The notes beneath the pieces were generated by a model, which made no database searches, was not told the DNA's origin, and worked only from the letters and a program-made list of their open reading frames with translations. 59,595 nucleotides of DNA from positions 1 to 59,595 of the forward strand of contig CALIAC010000003.1 in NCBI GenBank assembly GCA_938041555.1, in the 5' to 3' direction. The position numbers and the translations under genes are program-made. Origin of the DNA: an uncultured Candidatus Saccharibacteria bacterium (GTDB lineage: Bacteria > Patescibacteriota > Saccharimonadia > Saccharimonadales > Saccharimonadaceae). This document shows, piece after piece, positions 17,036 to 25,429 of this stretch. Positions within the stretch are counted from its first letter, which is position 1. Each line of letters begins with the position of its first letter.

Positions 17036-17710
17036 TTAATCCAAAACGTCGTCAAACTCCTCAAAAAAGTACGGGTCGCGAAAGAATGCCCGTGCTACAA
17101 TCTGCTCCACTGCTGGTGCAAGTGTGTACTGCGCCAGTTTGTGTGGGCGTGCCCAGATGAACCGTTCGTGCGGAGTAATATCATCAGTCGCCCCATAAAA
17201 CACATGAGCCAGTGTGGTTGAGAGAATCGCCTTGTCTACCCAAACACGAATATAGCATTCGCCCGCATGCTGCAGCGCGATATCCACAGTGTCAAGCTTC
17301 TCCGCTGCTTCGCGTTGAGCCGCCGCTTGGATAGATCTGTCATCGATGTGGAGTTTGCCGTAAGGGAGCGTCCAGGTATCAATGTAGGGCTGCTTGGTGC
17401 GCTGCTGCAGCAAGACGTCTCCATTGCTATTTTGCATCACCAGCATAGTTACGACCTTGGGCTGGGTCCGAACCAGCATAGTGTCTGTACTTACCCGATC
17501 GACATACGCCAAACCACGCGGCGCTAGGCTATAGCCACCTGGCACTTTTTGGACGAGCTGGTGACGAATCAGCACCTTGAGATGATAGCTAAAGAGATTG
17601 GTATCCACCCGCGGTGGGCGCAGATCACGAAAGCGAGCCATCTTGCGGTAGCACAGTACACTTAAAATACGCCTTTGGATGTGGTGGTTAATCGTATCTT
17701 GCTCAAACAT
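17036..17710 (-). CDS. Winged-helix regulator fused to a degenerate Nudix domain
   Basis: 224 residues. Residues 1-75 look like a winged helix (INHHIQRRILSVLCYRKMA, then a FSYHLKVLIRHQLVQKV recognition region and a wing with GGYSLAPRG). Residues 85-215 are Nudix-like, but the box reads YGKLHIDDRSIQAAAQREAA followed by EKLD: the second Glu of the EE pair is Lys and the terminal Gly is lost, so catalysis is doubtful and ligand sensing more likely. This is the reverse domain order to NrtR, a known NAD-metabolism repressor. The palindrome at 17711-17723 touches its start codon, suggesting autoregulation. It is co-directional with the MazG gene and divergent from the CYTH gene. Confidence 0.7.
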   Translation of the reverse strand: MFEQDTINHHIQRRILSVLCYRKMARFRDLRPPRVDTNLFSYHLKVLIRHQLVQKVPGGYSLAPRGLAYVDRVSTDTMLVRTQPKVVTMLVMQNSNGDVLLQQRTKQPYIDTWTLPYGKLHIDDRSIQAAAQREAAEKLDTVDIALQHAGECYIRVWVDKAILSTTLAHVFYGATDDITPHERFIWARPHKLAQYTLAPAVEQIVARAFFRDPYFFEEFDDVLD

Positions 17711-17723
17711 ATTTGACTCAAAT
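17711..17723. promoter_or_regulatory. Palindromic operator candidate ATTTGACTCAAAT
   Basis: A perfect 13-base inverted repeat with an odd centre lies directly before the ATG of the regulator gene and overlaps its -10 region (GATAAT on the minus strand); a further half-site CTCAAA is at 17702-17707. It is nine bases upstream of the -35 of the divergent gene. Confidence 0.5.
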
Positions 17724-17731
17724 TATCATAA

Positions 17732-17760
17732 CTGACATATCTAGTTTAGCACGCTATACT
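17732..17760 (+). promoter_or_regulatory. Promoter of the CYTH gene
   Basis: CTGACA (17732-17737), a 17-base spacer and TATACT (17755-17760), giving a leader of about 25 bases with an AGGAGAG SD. Confidence 0.65.
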
Positions 17761-17793
17761 GGAGCTGGGTCAACCCTTCGACAGGAGAGAAAT

Positions 17794-18480
17794 ATGTCGC
17801 AGCACCAACGATATAGCGAATATAGAGGATATAACAACGCAGCAGAAACCAGCAGCTCACCTCATCCTACCACTGTAGAATCTATCGGATACGCCGCACG
17901 AGTGCAAAGTGAAAGTACCCCACCACAGCAGCAAGAGTACGCAAAGCCTCCAAAAGAAATCGAACGCAAGTTCATTATTGACCCAACATCAAGCACCTTC
18001 GTGAGAGAAGTCTTGGCCGGAAAGAGTCTTGATGATTTTGACCATACTACTCTCCGTCAAGGTTATCTGGCAATTCGCGACGATGGCGGCGAAGAACGCA
18101 TCCGAAGCTTTGGTGATATGTATTTTGAGCACACGGTTAAATCTGGTGGTGATCTCGTCCGCGATGAGGAAAACACCCCTCTCAGCCGCGAGGATTTCGC
18201 AGCACTGTGGCCTCGCACTGCAGGAGCACGAGTCGAAAAAACACGCTATCAAATTCCTTATCAAGACGTTGTACTTGAGCTTGATATCTATCATGGCCAA
18301 CTTGCTGGTCTGTGCGTCGGCGAGGTTGAGTTTTCTGGCGAAGATGAAACAGCAGCACGAGCTGCAGCAAACGCATTTGGTACTCCTGCCTGGGTTCAGC
18401 ACGATGTCACCACAGATGGGCGCTTCAAGAACAAGCGACTTGCCACTAACAGTACAATACCGGTTTTTTACGAGCAGTGA
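17794..18480 (+). CDS. CYTH-domain protein (triphosphate-tunnel hydrolase family)
   Basis: 228 residues. A disordered Ser/Gln/Pro-rich stretch of about 55 residues precedes the CYTH domain, which begins with the ExExK signature EIERKF and continues with TLRQGYLA, RIRSFGD, HTVKSGG, KTRYQIPY, LELDIYHG and VGEVEFSGED, the alternating charged strands of the tunnel fold. CYTH proteins hydrolyse inorganic triphosphate or make or use cyclic and thiamine phosphates. The start is the ATG at 17794 with SD AGGAGAG. It is divergent from the winged-helix/Nudix gene. Its 3' end overlaps the convergent trmB by 13 bases. Confidence 0.85.
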   Translation: MSQHQRYSEYRGYNNAAETSSSPHPTTVESIGYAARVQSESTPPQQQEYAKPPKEIERKFIIDPTSSTFVREVLAGKSLDDFDHTTLRQGYLAIRDDGGEERIRSFGDMYFEHTVKSGGDLVRDEENTPLSREDFAALWPRTAGARVEKTRYQIPYQDVVLELDIYHGQLAGLCVGEVEFSGEDETAARAAANAFGTPAWVQHDVTTDGRFKNKRLATNSTIPVFYEQ

Positions 18481-19136
18481 GGTGTCGCTCGCACGCAGCC
18501 AATTGCTTTCCCCTCACTCATCCAGCGCTGTTCGTAGGCGGTGAGCGTCTTGTATTCATCAGGCAATGACGACTCGTGGAGATCGAAAGATAATTCACGA
18601 ATCGACCACTGACAGGCAACGAGCTGCTCCAGGCTCCAGCAAAAGAAATCACGGTCGTCATGCTTGAGCAAGAGCGAGCCACCAGGCCGCAACAGCTGCT
18701 CGTACTGGCGCAAAAATGTTGGGTGGGTAAGGCGCCGGCCAGCGCTGCGCCGCTTGGGGAATGGATCAGGAAAGGTCACCCACAGCTGCTTGAGTGAATG
18801 AGCAGCAAAGAGCTCGCCAATCTGATCGGCCCGAGCCCGTACAAACAGCACATTGGTGATGCCACGCTCAAGCGCCGCGTACGCCCCTTTTTGCAAGCGA
18901 TCACCCTTAACATCCAGTGCCACAAACACCTCATCTGGGTGCTGTGCCGCTAGTTCCACACTAAACATCCCGGTGCCAGCACCGACCTCGAGCACCGTCG
19001 CACTCTGCCGCACCTCTGATGCTGCCTGGCACCATTCGTCGTACTCGTAGCAGTTAGTGGCGTTATGAAACTTAGCAAAGCGATATTTCTTGCGTTTGCG
19101 AGTGATGATAAATTGCTGAGGGTCAAGATACGTCAT
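18468..19136 (-). CDS. trmB: tRNA (guanine-N7)-methyltransferase TrmB
   Basis: 222 residues. The SAM-binding motif VLEVGAGTGMFSVELA, the acidic loop VALDVKGDRLQKG, the hallmark TFPDPFPKRRSAGRRLTHP (motif IV to basic patch) and GGSLLLKHDD identify TrmB, which methylates G46 of tRNA. TATAAT six bases before the ATG at 19136 fixes the start; upstream in-frame codons are not homologous. Its end overlaps the CYTH gene tail to tail. Confidence 0.92.
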   Translation of the reverse strand: MTYLDPQQFIITRKRKKYRFAKFHNATNCYEYDEWCQAASEVRQSATVLEVGAGTGMFSVELAAQHPDEVFVALDVKGDRLQKGAYAALERGITNVLFVRARADQIGELFAAHSLKQLWVTFPDPFPKRRSAGRRLTHPTFLRQYEQLLRPGGSLLLKHDDRDFFCWSLEQLVACQWSIRELSFDLHESSLPDEYKTLTAYEQRWMSEGKAIGCVRATPHCS

Positions 19137-19333
19137 GAGTCTATTATACCTGAATTGCATAGTCTCTCTCGTGGCAGCCCTACATTCCACGTTGTTTGGG
19201 TGAGGTATAAGAATTCGCTATTAACTCTCACAAGTTTTTCACTCTGGCGCTGATGAGCCAGCAGTCTGGAGAAATACTGCAAGTCTTTATTTAATCTGGC
19301 GAAATTCTTAAATTTGACTCAGCTTATTATAAC

Positions 19334-19867
19334 CTACCTGAGCCGCTCCACTCCCCCACCCGGCAACACTCGCACCAAGCGTGATGGTGGCGTATCAGTC
19401 GGCACAGTGCCACCATCATAATAGTAATCGACACCATCGTCAAAGTACGCACGAGCTTCGGCAATAGTGCGGGCGGGCGGCTGCCCCTCGAGATTAGCGC
19501 TGGGAGCAATCAACGGGCCAGTCTGGCGCAAGACCGCCTGGAGCCACGGCAGCTGTGGCTGGCGATAGGCCAGCATATCATTAGCGCGGCGTAACCACCG
19601 CGGAGCATGGGGCGAATCGAGCAAGATACTCGTGGGCTGAGAGGTATCAAGCGACGGTAAGGTGGGTACATCGGCATAGGTTTGGCTGGCATCAGCCACA
19701 AGGATGATGGATGATTTATTGCTATCACGCCGCTTAAGTCGATACACCCGCGCTACTGCCGCTTCGTTATCTGCTCGGGCAACAATGCCATACAGTGTAT
19801 CAGTCCGGAGTACTGCCACGCCACCACGCTGCAAGGTAAGCACAAGCTGGTTTAATTCATCATTCAC
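19334..19867 (-). CDS. tsaC: Threonylcarbamoyl-AMP synthase (TsaC/YrdC/Sua5 family)
   Basis: 177 residues. The motifs RTDTLYGIVARA, KRRDSNKSSIILV (the KRxxxKP-like substrate loop, here ending KSS), GPLIAPSANLEGQP and a C-terminal SRLVRVLPGGG match TsaC, which makes threonylcarbamoyl-AMP for the t6A37 modification of ANN-decoding tRNAs. TATAAC lies eight bases before the ATG and is shared with the promoter of the divergent mscS. Confidence 0.9.
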   Translation of the reverse strand: MNDELNQLVLTLQRGGVAVLRTDTLYGIVARADNEAAVARVYRLKRRDSNKSSIILVADASQTYADVPTLPSLDTSQPTSILLDSPHAPRWLRRANDMLAYRQPQLPWLQAVLRQTGPLIAPSANLEGQPPARTIAEARAYFDDGVDYYYDGGTVPTDTPPSRLVRVLPGGGVERLR

Positions 19868-19887
19868 ATCTGTTATACTACCATATT
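19868..19887. promoter_or_regulatory. Bidirectional promoter with overlapping -10 boxes (tsaC / mscS)
   Basis: Only 20 bases separate two divergent ATGs. The sequence GTTATACT gives TATACT on the plus strand (19874-19879) and TATAAC on the minus strand (19877-19872), each eight bases before its start codon. The -35 for each gene must lie inside the other gene. Confidence 0.6.
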
Positions 19888-20721
19888 ATGAAGCCAATTA
19901 CCTCACCTGAGATCACTGCACTAGAGATTATCATTATTATTATCGTGGCGATTGCACTGTATTGGGTGGGGCCACGCGTAGTGATGTGGCTGACACGGCA
20001 TGCCTTCGTTACCACATATCAGCGTACGCTGCCTAAGAAGGATCTCGAGAAGCGGCACAAGACGCTGGGCGGGCTCTTTGCTAATGTATGGCGCATTATT
20101 GTCGTGGTGATTGCGGGCTATGCTATCTTTACTCATTTTTTCAATAGTGCAGCTCTTGCACCACTGTTTGCGAGCGCAGGGATTATTGGTGTTGCCTTCG
20201 GGTTTGGCGCGCAGTCGCTCGTTAAGGATTTTCTCTCAGGGGTATTTATTATTAGCGAAAACCAGTATCGGGTAGGAGATATTATCGAGATCGATGGCTT
20301 TGGCGGGACGGTCGAGCGGATCGGCGTGCGCTCCACAGTGATCCGCGACGTCGAGGGCAATGTCCACTTCTTCCCTAATGGTGTGGTGCAGCATGTCATC
20401 AACAAGACGATGGGCTATAGCAAAGTATACTTCACCATTACCGTTGCACCTGACACCAACATTAGTACCGCCAGCGATATCATCAATCGGATTGGTGAGG
20501 AAATTTCTGGCGAGGAAAAATGGCAGCGCAAGGTAATCGAACCGCCACACTTCGATATCCTTGGCGACTTCAATGCATCGTCGATTAGCCTCGTCGTCTC
20601 CGGCAAAACTCAACCATCCGACCAGTGGGCCCTCACAGCCGAGATGCGGCGACGGATCCTGCGTGAGTTTGAGAAGGAGCACATCGAGCTGGGTGCAGCC
20701 TCGCCAGGCAAGCACAAGTAA
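19888..20721 (+). CDS. Small-conductance mechanosensitive channel, MscS family
   Basis: 277 residues. Three N-terminal membrane segments, the third being the pore helix region FASAGIIGVAFGFGAQSLVKDF, followed by the beta domain DIIEIDGFGGTVERIGVRST and HFFPNGVVQHVINKT, then a C-terminal alpha/beta domain. Such channels release solutes on hypo-osmotic shock. Length and order are typical. Predicted leaderless. Confidence 0.93.
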   Translation: MKPITSPEITALEIIIIIIVAIALYWVGPRVVMWLTRHAFVTTYQRTLPKKDLEKRHKTLGGLFANVWRIIVVVIAGYAIFTHFFNSAALAPLFASAGIIGVAFGFGAQSLVKDFLSGVFIISENQYRVGDIIEIDGFGGTVERIGVRSTVIRDVEGNVHFFPNGVVQHVINKTMGYSKVYFTITVAPDTNISTASDIINRIGEEISGEEKWQRKVIEPPHFDILGDFNASSISLVVSGKTQPSDQWALTAEMRRRILREFEKEHIELGAASPGKHK

Positions 20722-20840
20722 CTTCTATTCGTCACTGCCCTCCTCTTGCGTATGCGTGCTCACATTGTGATCAATTCGCACGGCGAATAGTACTGATGAT
20801 TGTCGTTCTAGCATCTCTATTGGTGTAGTATAATGCACTT

Positions 20841-21677
20841 ATGAATCAGCAATTTCCTTCTTATCCTTATCAATCACAGCCGGCAGCTCCACCTCAGGCT
20901 CAGCCTGTGCCGCCAGCTCCGTATTATCCACAGCAGCCAGTGCAAGCACAGCCACAGCAGCCACCGGCATGGCCAGCCCAACAGCCCGAGCCTGCACCAG
21001 CTCAGATATCACAACCGGCAGCTCCAACGCCCCCAAGTAATCCTGCGCAACCAGCCGAGCAATTACCCGTTCAGCAACCCGCACCCCTCGTTGTCCAGCC
21101 AGCAGCCCAGCCGGCGCCAGCAGCAATGGATGCCAACTATAGCAGTGTTTTTGACGGCACACCACTCGTTATGGCAACGCTCGTCTCGCACTATCACAAC
21201 CGCACCGTCTTTAGCCAAGTGCCCTGCATTCTTGAATGGACGACGGCCAATCGTATCCGCGCCATCGACTTCGACTCCAAAACAAACCAAATGGTCGGCG
21301 TGGTGCTCGATATCGATCCACAGCAGATCACCAAAGCAGCTGTCGAGGCAAGTTTTATCATCATATGGGTCAATGGCCAGCGCATCCAGTTCGACTTTGC
21401 TGGGGTGAGCGCCCAGCTGCTAACCGGCCTTGGTGCTGCAGTGTCGCCTGGCATTGGTGGTGTTCTCTATGGACACAATGTCGAGCGTGCACTCGACAAC
21501 GACTACGACTGGTGGTGGGCTGCCATTCAAGCCTACGCACCCTATGCTAAGATTGTTGACGGCTTCGAGCGCGACGCGATGATTATCAACAATGGCGTCA
21601 ACATTGGCCTCATCATAGCTTTTGTGATACCAATCATAGTAGTACTTATCGCCTTTATTATGGCATTATTATCATAA
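20841..21677 (+). CDS. Novel tail-anchored protein with Pro/Gln-rich N-terminus, copy 1
   Basis: 278 residues. Residues 1-94 are low complexity, rich in Pro, Gln and Ala. Residues 95-240 form a conserved domain: YSSVFDGTPLV, PCILEWT.ANRIRAID, DIDPQQITKA, IIWVNGQRIQFDFAG, LLTGLGAAVSPGIG, YDWWWAAIQAYAP.AK.VDG. One membrane segment (about 252-276) closes the protein, so the domain is probably cytoplasmic and tail-anchored. The domain pattern recalls bacterial PH-like beta sandwiches (inference). TATAAT lies six bases before the ATG. The neighbour at 21870 is a paralogue. Confidence 0.75.
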   Translation: MNQQFPSYPYQSQPAAPPQAQPVPPAPYYPQQPVQAQPQQPPAWPAQQPEPAPAQISQPAAPTPPSNPAQPAEQLPVQQPAPLVVQPAAQPAPAAMDANYSSVFDGTPLVMATLVSHYHNRTVFSQVPCILEWTTANRIRAIDFDSKTNQMVGVVLDIDPQQITKAAVEASFIIIWVNGQRIQFDFAGVSAQLLTGLGAAVSPGIGGVLYGHNVERALDNDYDWWWAAIQAYAPYAKIVDGFERDAMIINNGVNIGLIIAFVIPIIVVLIAFIMALLS

Positions 21678-21869
21678 AACCAGATGACTCCAGCAAGCTG
21701 ATTGACTTATTTTCTAATAAACAACAGTGCCCAAGACACCATATAATAGATACAGCAAATGCAGGCATGCTCCTGCATTGTTACTTCTATAGGAAGTCTA
21801 CAACCAAAAATATATACCGCAAAACATATTCGTACTTGCCGATCTCAAGTTATATAGTATAATACTTCC

Positions 21870-22586
21870 ATGAATCAGCAGCCCACGACACCTGTATACC
21901 CGCAAACCACCTTATACTACCCACCAACACCAGCTATGCAACCCGCACCACCAATTGGTCGGACTCCTGTTGCAGCAAACCCTCTCCCTCAGCCCATTAT
22001 GCAGCCAATGCAGTTACCTACTGCCCAATCATTGCAACCTACTATTGAGGCTAGTTATAGCAGCGTCTTTGATGGCACACCACTCATTGCAGCAACATTT
22101 GTCTGGTATAGCACTGGTTATTTCAATGAGACACCCTGTGTTCTCGAATGGACGAGCACCAACCGTATCCGTGCTATTGATGTAGATGCTTCGATGGGTC
22201 AATCAATCGGTGTTATCTTTGACATCGATCCACAGCAGATTACCAAAGCAAGAACTGAGTCAAGCTTTATTATTGTCTGGGTCAATGGTCAACGCAACCA
22301 ATTTAACTTTGCCGGAGCGAACACGCGATTACTCAACGCCTTGAGCGCCGGTGTGTCACCTGGTATGGGAATCCTTTATTATTCCCATACCGTTCAAGAT
22401 GCTCTCAATAATCACTACAACTGGTGGTGGTGGAATATTCAGACATACGCACCATCTGCCAAATTCGTTGATGGTGACGACCAAGGACTCAAGATTGGTG
22501 TTGCTATTGGTCTTGCAATACCTTTCATGGCTTTTGTTCTTGCAGTTATTGTAGTTATTATACAGATGGCATCACACCACCCTTAA
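21870..22586 (+). CDS. Novel tail-anchored protein with Pro/Gln-rich N-terminus, copy 2
   Basis: 238 residues. It has the same architecture as its upstream neighbour, with a shorter Pro/Thr/Gln linker (1-58). Shared blocks are YSSVFDGTPLIAAT, PCVLEWTSTNRIRAID, DIDPQQITKA, VWVNGQRNQFNFAG, SAGVSPGMG and YNWWWWNIQTYAP.AK.VDG, and a C-terminal membrane segment IGLAIPFMAFVLAVIVVII. It has its own TATAAT six bases before the ATG, so both copies are separately transcribed. Divergence is high in the linker and moderate in the domain, so the duplication is not recent. Confidence 0.75.
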   Translation: MNQQPTTPVYPQTTLYYPPTPAMQPAPPIGRTPVAANPLPQPIMQPMQLPTAQSLQPTIEASYSSVFDGTPLIAATFVWYSTGYFNETPCVLEWTSTNRIRAIDVDASMGQSIGVIFDIDPQQITKARTESSFIIVWVNGQRNQFNFAGANTRLLNALSAGVSPGMGILYYSHTVQDALNNHYNWWWWNIQTYAPSAKFVDGDDQGLKIGVAIGLAIPFMAFVLAVIVVIIQMASHHP

Positions 22587-22693
22587 AGAACTCCCAGGTT
22601 TTGTGCTGAGCTTGAAGGTGCTAACGCAAAATCTGCGTAAGATAGTGGCCAACCGGAGCGACACAAGAATTTAATTCAATCTAGGCAAACTAT

Positions 22694-22722
22694 TTGACCA
22701 ATCTCCTCTGATGCGTCATAAT
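22694..22722 (+). promoter_or_regulatory. Promoter of the secreted-protein gene
   Basis: TTGACC, a 17-base spacer and CATAAT, eight bases before the ATG. Confidence 0.6.
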
Positions 22723-22730
22723 GGGGAGCT

Positions 22731-23294
22731 ATGAAGCGCACTTTTCTTGCTGTTGTTATGATTGCTACTGCTGCACTTGGCTCTCCGGCCTATGCCGAGC
22801 CTGTTGCACCGCTCAGCAACGATCAACTCACTCAAATAAAACAAAACTGTGTCCACGTCAAGTCTACCCTGCGGCGCATCCATGCCAACGACGGGCTTGT
22901 CCGGGTCAACCAAGGGCAGCAGTATGAGGTGATTGCCACCCGCCTGATGGCGCCACTCAATAGCCGCATTGCTCTCAACCGGCTCGACGGTGTGGAGCTT
23001 GCCAAGACGACGGTAGAATACAATACCCAGCTTGCCGCCTTCCGCAGCGAATACCGCCAGTATGAGGAGAAGCTATCTGAGTTGCTACGGACTGATTGCA
23101 CCGATCAGCCCGTCGAGTTTTACTACCTCATCAAGCCAGTGCGTGAGCGTCGCAAGCGAGTGGCCGATGTCGCCTTGCGGCTCAACCAGCTACTGAGCCA
23201 ATACGGCTCACAGTTCGACGTATTTTATAGTAAGCAATTCCCTGCCAAGAAGGAGGTGCCGAGTGCCCAGCAGCCAGCCCAACCAGCCCAATAA
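22731..23294 (+). CDS. Secreted protein with signal peptide
   Basis: 187 residues. A clear signal peptide MKRTFLAVVMIATAALGSPA with a probable cleavage after AYA (residue 22) precedes a helical domain with two Cys (NCVHVKSTLRRIHAND and LLRTDCTDQP) that may form a disulfide, and a Pro/Gln/Ala tail (QQPAQPAQ). The family is not recognised. The following gene overlaps its 3' end by 32 bases and starts inside it, so the two are translationally coupled and likely work together at the envelope. Confidence 0.7.
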   Translation: MKRTFLAVVMIATAALGSPAYAEPVAPLSNDQLTQIKQNCVHVKSTLRRIHANDGLVRVNQGQQYEVIATRLMAPLNSRIALNRLDGVELAKTTVEYNTQLAAFRSEYRQYEEKLSELLRTDCTDQPVEFYYLIKPVRERRKRVADVALRLNQLLSQYGSQFDVFYSKQFPAKKEVPSAQQPAQPAQ

Positions 23295-23688
23295 ACTCGA
23301 CTTCGAGCACCAACTGAGCACCATGCGCGAGCACCGTTTTTTGGTGATGATCTGTGGGGTGATCGCTATTGCGGGCGTCATGGTGTGGATCGCTATGGAT
23401 ATGTACAATACCAGTGGCGCAGCGCAGGTTGATCTCAGTCGGCCTGGCTTCCAGGAGGTACGCAAGCAAGCCGCTCGCGATGCTGCGCCCGAGACGTATA
23501 GTACCGAAGGTAGCGTTACTAAAGAATCGCTTGATGAATTCAAAAAGATGTATCAACAGCGCCGCAGCAAAATCGCCGATGGCACCTTTGACCCAAACGT
23601 CCTGAGTGACGAATCACTCCAGCTATTCTCCACCAATAGCGACACCGAGAATCAGCAACAAACACAAGCACCGGCCGAGCAGCAATAG
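23263..23688 (+). CDS. Single-pass membrane protein coupled to the secreted protein
   Basis: 141 residues. A GTG start follows SD AAGGAGGTG; the first 32 bases overlap the upstream gene. The N-terminal cytoplasmic part (PNKLDFEHQLSTMREHR) is followed by a membrane segment FLVMICGVIAIAGVMVWIAM and an external helical/disordered region ending in a Gln/Thr-rich tail. Both partners of the pair carry Gln/Pro-rich ends. The family is not recognised. Confidence 0.7.
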   Translation: MPSSQPNQPNKLDFEHQLSTMREHRFLVMICGVIAIAGVMVWIAMDMYNTSGAAQVDLSRPGFQEVRKQAARDAAPETYSTEGSVTKESLDEFKKMYQQRRSKIADGTFDPNVLSDESLQLFSTNSDTENQQQTQAPAEQQ

Positions 23689-23917
23689 TACCTCACGCTA
23701 GCGGTGCACATAAAACTCACTTGAGTATACGAGCTTTATTCTTCTAGTCTACCTCTACTTCTACCTCTGTAGAAAAGTTGAATATTTTAGAGAGAGTGCC
23801 TAGCTTTATTTATGCTTACAAAAGAGAAAATAGCAAAATAAGAGAATGAGCTAACATTGCAAAAGAAGGGTCTTAAGCTGCAGATGGCTAGAACCACGCA
23901 GCGCAGGTCTACATAGT

Positions 23918-23947
23918 TTGACATTTTTGACTATTTAGTGATATAAT
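23918..23947 (+). promoter_or_regulatory. Near-consensus sigma70 promoter of the metalloprotease gene
   Basis: TTGACA (23918-23923), an 18-base spacer and TATAAT (23942-23947), nine bases before the ATG. It is the best consensus promoter in the window. Confidence 0.75.
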
Positions 23948-23956
23948 ATTGCTAAT

Positions 23957-25429
23957 ATGACTCGCTCAAAATCTGAGGCTGTACCAGATGGCTCAGTCAA
24001 AAAACCATCACGACATCTCTCGCGTCGTGAGGCGTTGGCAGCAGCTTGCCTCGGAGCACTGAGTGCTCTACTCAGCGGCGACACCTCTCAGCCTTCTGCA
24101 GAACAGCACCAAGACCACGAGAAAGATTCATTCCAGCCGGTTGTTGTCCGGCTTGGTGTTGTGGCGCTCAACGCCGCTGGCTTCGAGCCCGGCAAGACCA
24201 ACGAAGAAATATACGAAGAAGTGCGCGTCCACACTGGCCGCATCACTCACACAACTCGTGGTGCGTATGAGTTCCACATTACCGAGTTTGCAAGCAACGT
24301 TGCGCCAGACAGCACCCGCACCAAGGAAGATGGCACGACCGAATACTATTACTCCAACGACCAAATCAAAAAAATCGCCGAAGAATACCGCGAGCAGCTA
24401 GACATGCAGGATGGTGAGCATTCACTTATGCTGATGGCCGTTAATACAGCAGGCGTGGAAAATGACGTACTCGGCCTCGCCTTCCAAAGCACCGACGAAG
24501 ACAAAGCCAAGGGCGGTAACGGCCCGATGGTGCTTGTGCTGAGCAACAAGACTGGTGGCAACGTATATAGCCATGAGATTGGGCACGTACTCTCGAGAGA
24601 TGAGAAAAACGGCGACCCCAGCAAGGAAAAGCAGTTCGGCAAAGGCATGGGGCACGAGATGGTGATGGACTGCCTCATTACTGATGCCGAGGGCAATATA
24701 ACGCAGTATTGTGCTGTCGATACCATCCAGCAGCTGCTTGCCATGGGCTGCGGCCTCAGCAAGCGCGATAAGTCGGACGCCGTGAATGAATACGCCTCCC
24801 CCGTCACTGTTATGGGTAATTCTATGGTCTACACCGATGCCGATACAAAGGTGAGCCAAATAACGAATGAGGTCACCGCAACAGAGGAGCATAAACCAAT
24901 CTACTCGCCCGCCGAGCTTACCTTCCTCGATTCGCGCCTCCAGGTCGAGTGCACCACATCGACCGATGGACGCTACCCGCTCTCGTATGACTTTACTAAG
25001 CGTTTTGCCCTGGCCTACTCACTACCTGCTGACCACGCACTCAAGACAATCCTCCCCAAGGCCGATACACTGATCTTTGCGCCAATCATCGAGTATATCG
25101 ATAAAGATACGCCATTTGACTCGACCGATCCAGATGCAGTGCAGCGCCGCATTGGTGTCTTTGCCACGTGGGACAATGGCCGCGGTACGGCACTGCTAGA
25201 TGTAAGCTTGTTCAACAAAATTGACTACAGCGGCGAGAAAGAGAACGTCATTTATGCCGACGAACAACTCGGCTTTGTTGCTGTCTCGGGCTACGACAAG
25301 ACCGATGGTGAGTATGTGCGGATCGTTAGCCTCAGCTCGCAAGAAGGCACCGCCCTGCTGGATGAGGCGCGGACGCGCACTGCCGAGCGCAATCAGCTTC
25401 TCCTCAAGCCTAAGCAAGCAAACGAATAG
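23957..25429 (+). CDS. Putative exported zinc metalloprotease (HEIGH motif)
   Basis: 490 residues. The N-terminus has a twin-arginine-like signal (SRREALAAACLGALSALLSG, residues 22-41). A zincin core follows: HEIGH at 206-210 and a possible Met-turn YASPVTVMGNSM at 279-290, resembling the DPYDVMG turn of M6/M11-like gluzincin/metzincin relatives. The third ligand is unclear, because the usual GXXH is replaced by SRDE; Asp215/Glu216 or His233 (MGHEMV) are options. The C-terminal 200 residues look like beta-sheet modules. It is transcribed from a near-consensus promoter, predicting high expression. A role on the surface, for example on host-cell proteins, is inference. No Tat translocase genes are in the window. 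Confidence 0.65.
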   Translation: MTRSKSEAVPDGSVKKPSRHLSRREALAAACLGALSALLSGDTSQPSAEQHQDHEKDSFQPVVVRLGVVALNAAGFEPGKTNEEIYEEVRVHTGRITHTTRGAYEFHITEFASNVAPDSTRTKEDGTTEYYYSNDQIKKIAEEYREQLDMQDGEHSLMLMAVNTAGVENDVLGLAFQSTDEDKAKGGNGPMVLVLSNKTGGNVYSHEIGHVLSRDEKNGDPSKEKQFGKGMGHEMVMDCLITDAEGNITQYCAVDTIQQLLAMGCGLSKRDKSDAVNEYASPVTVMGNSMVYTDADTKVSQITNEVTATEEHKPIYSPAELTFLDSRLQVECTTSTDGRYPLSYDFTKRFALAYSLPADHALKTILPKADTLIFAPIIEYIDKDTPFDSTDPDAVQRRIGVFATWDNGRGTALLDVSLFNKIDYSGEKENVIYADEQLGFVAVSGYDKTDGEYVRIVSLSSQEGTALLDEARTRTAERNQLLLKPKQANE

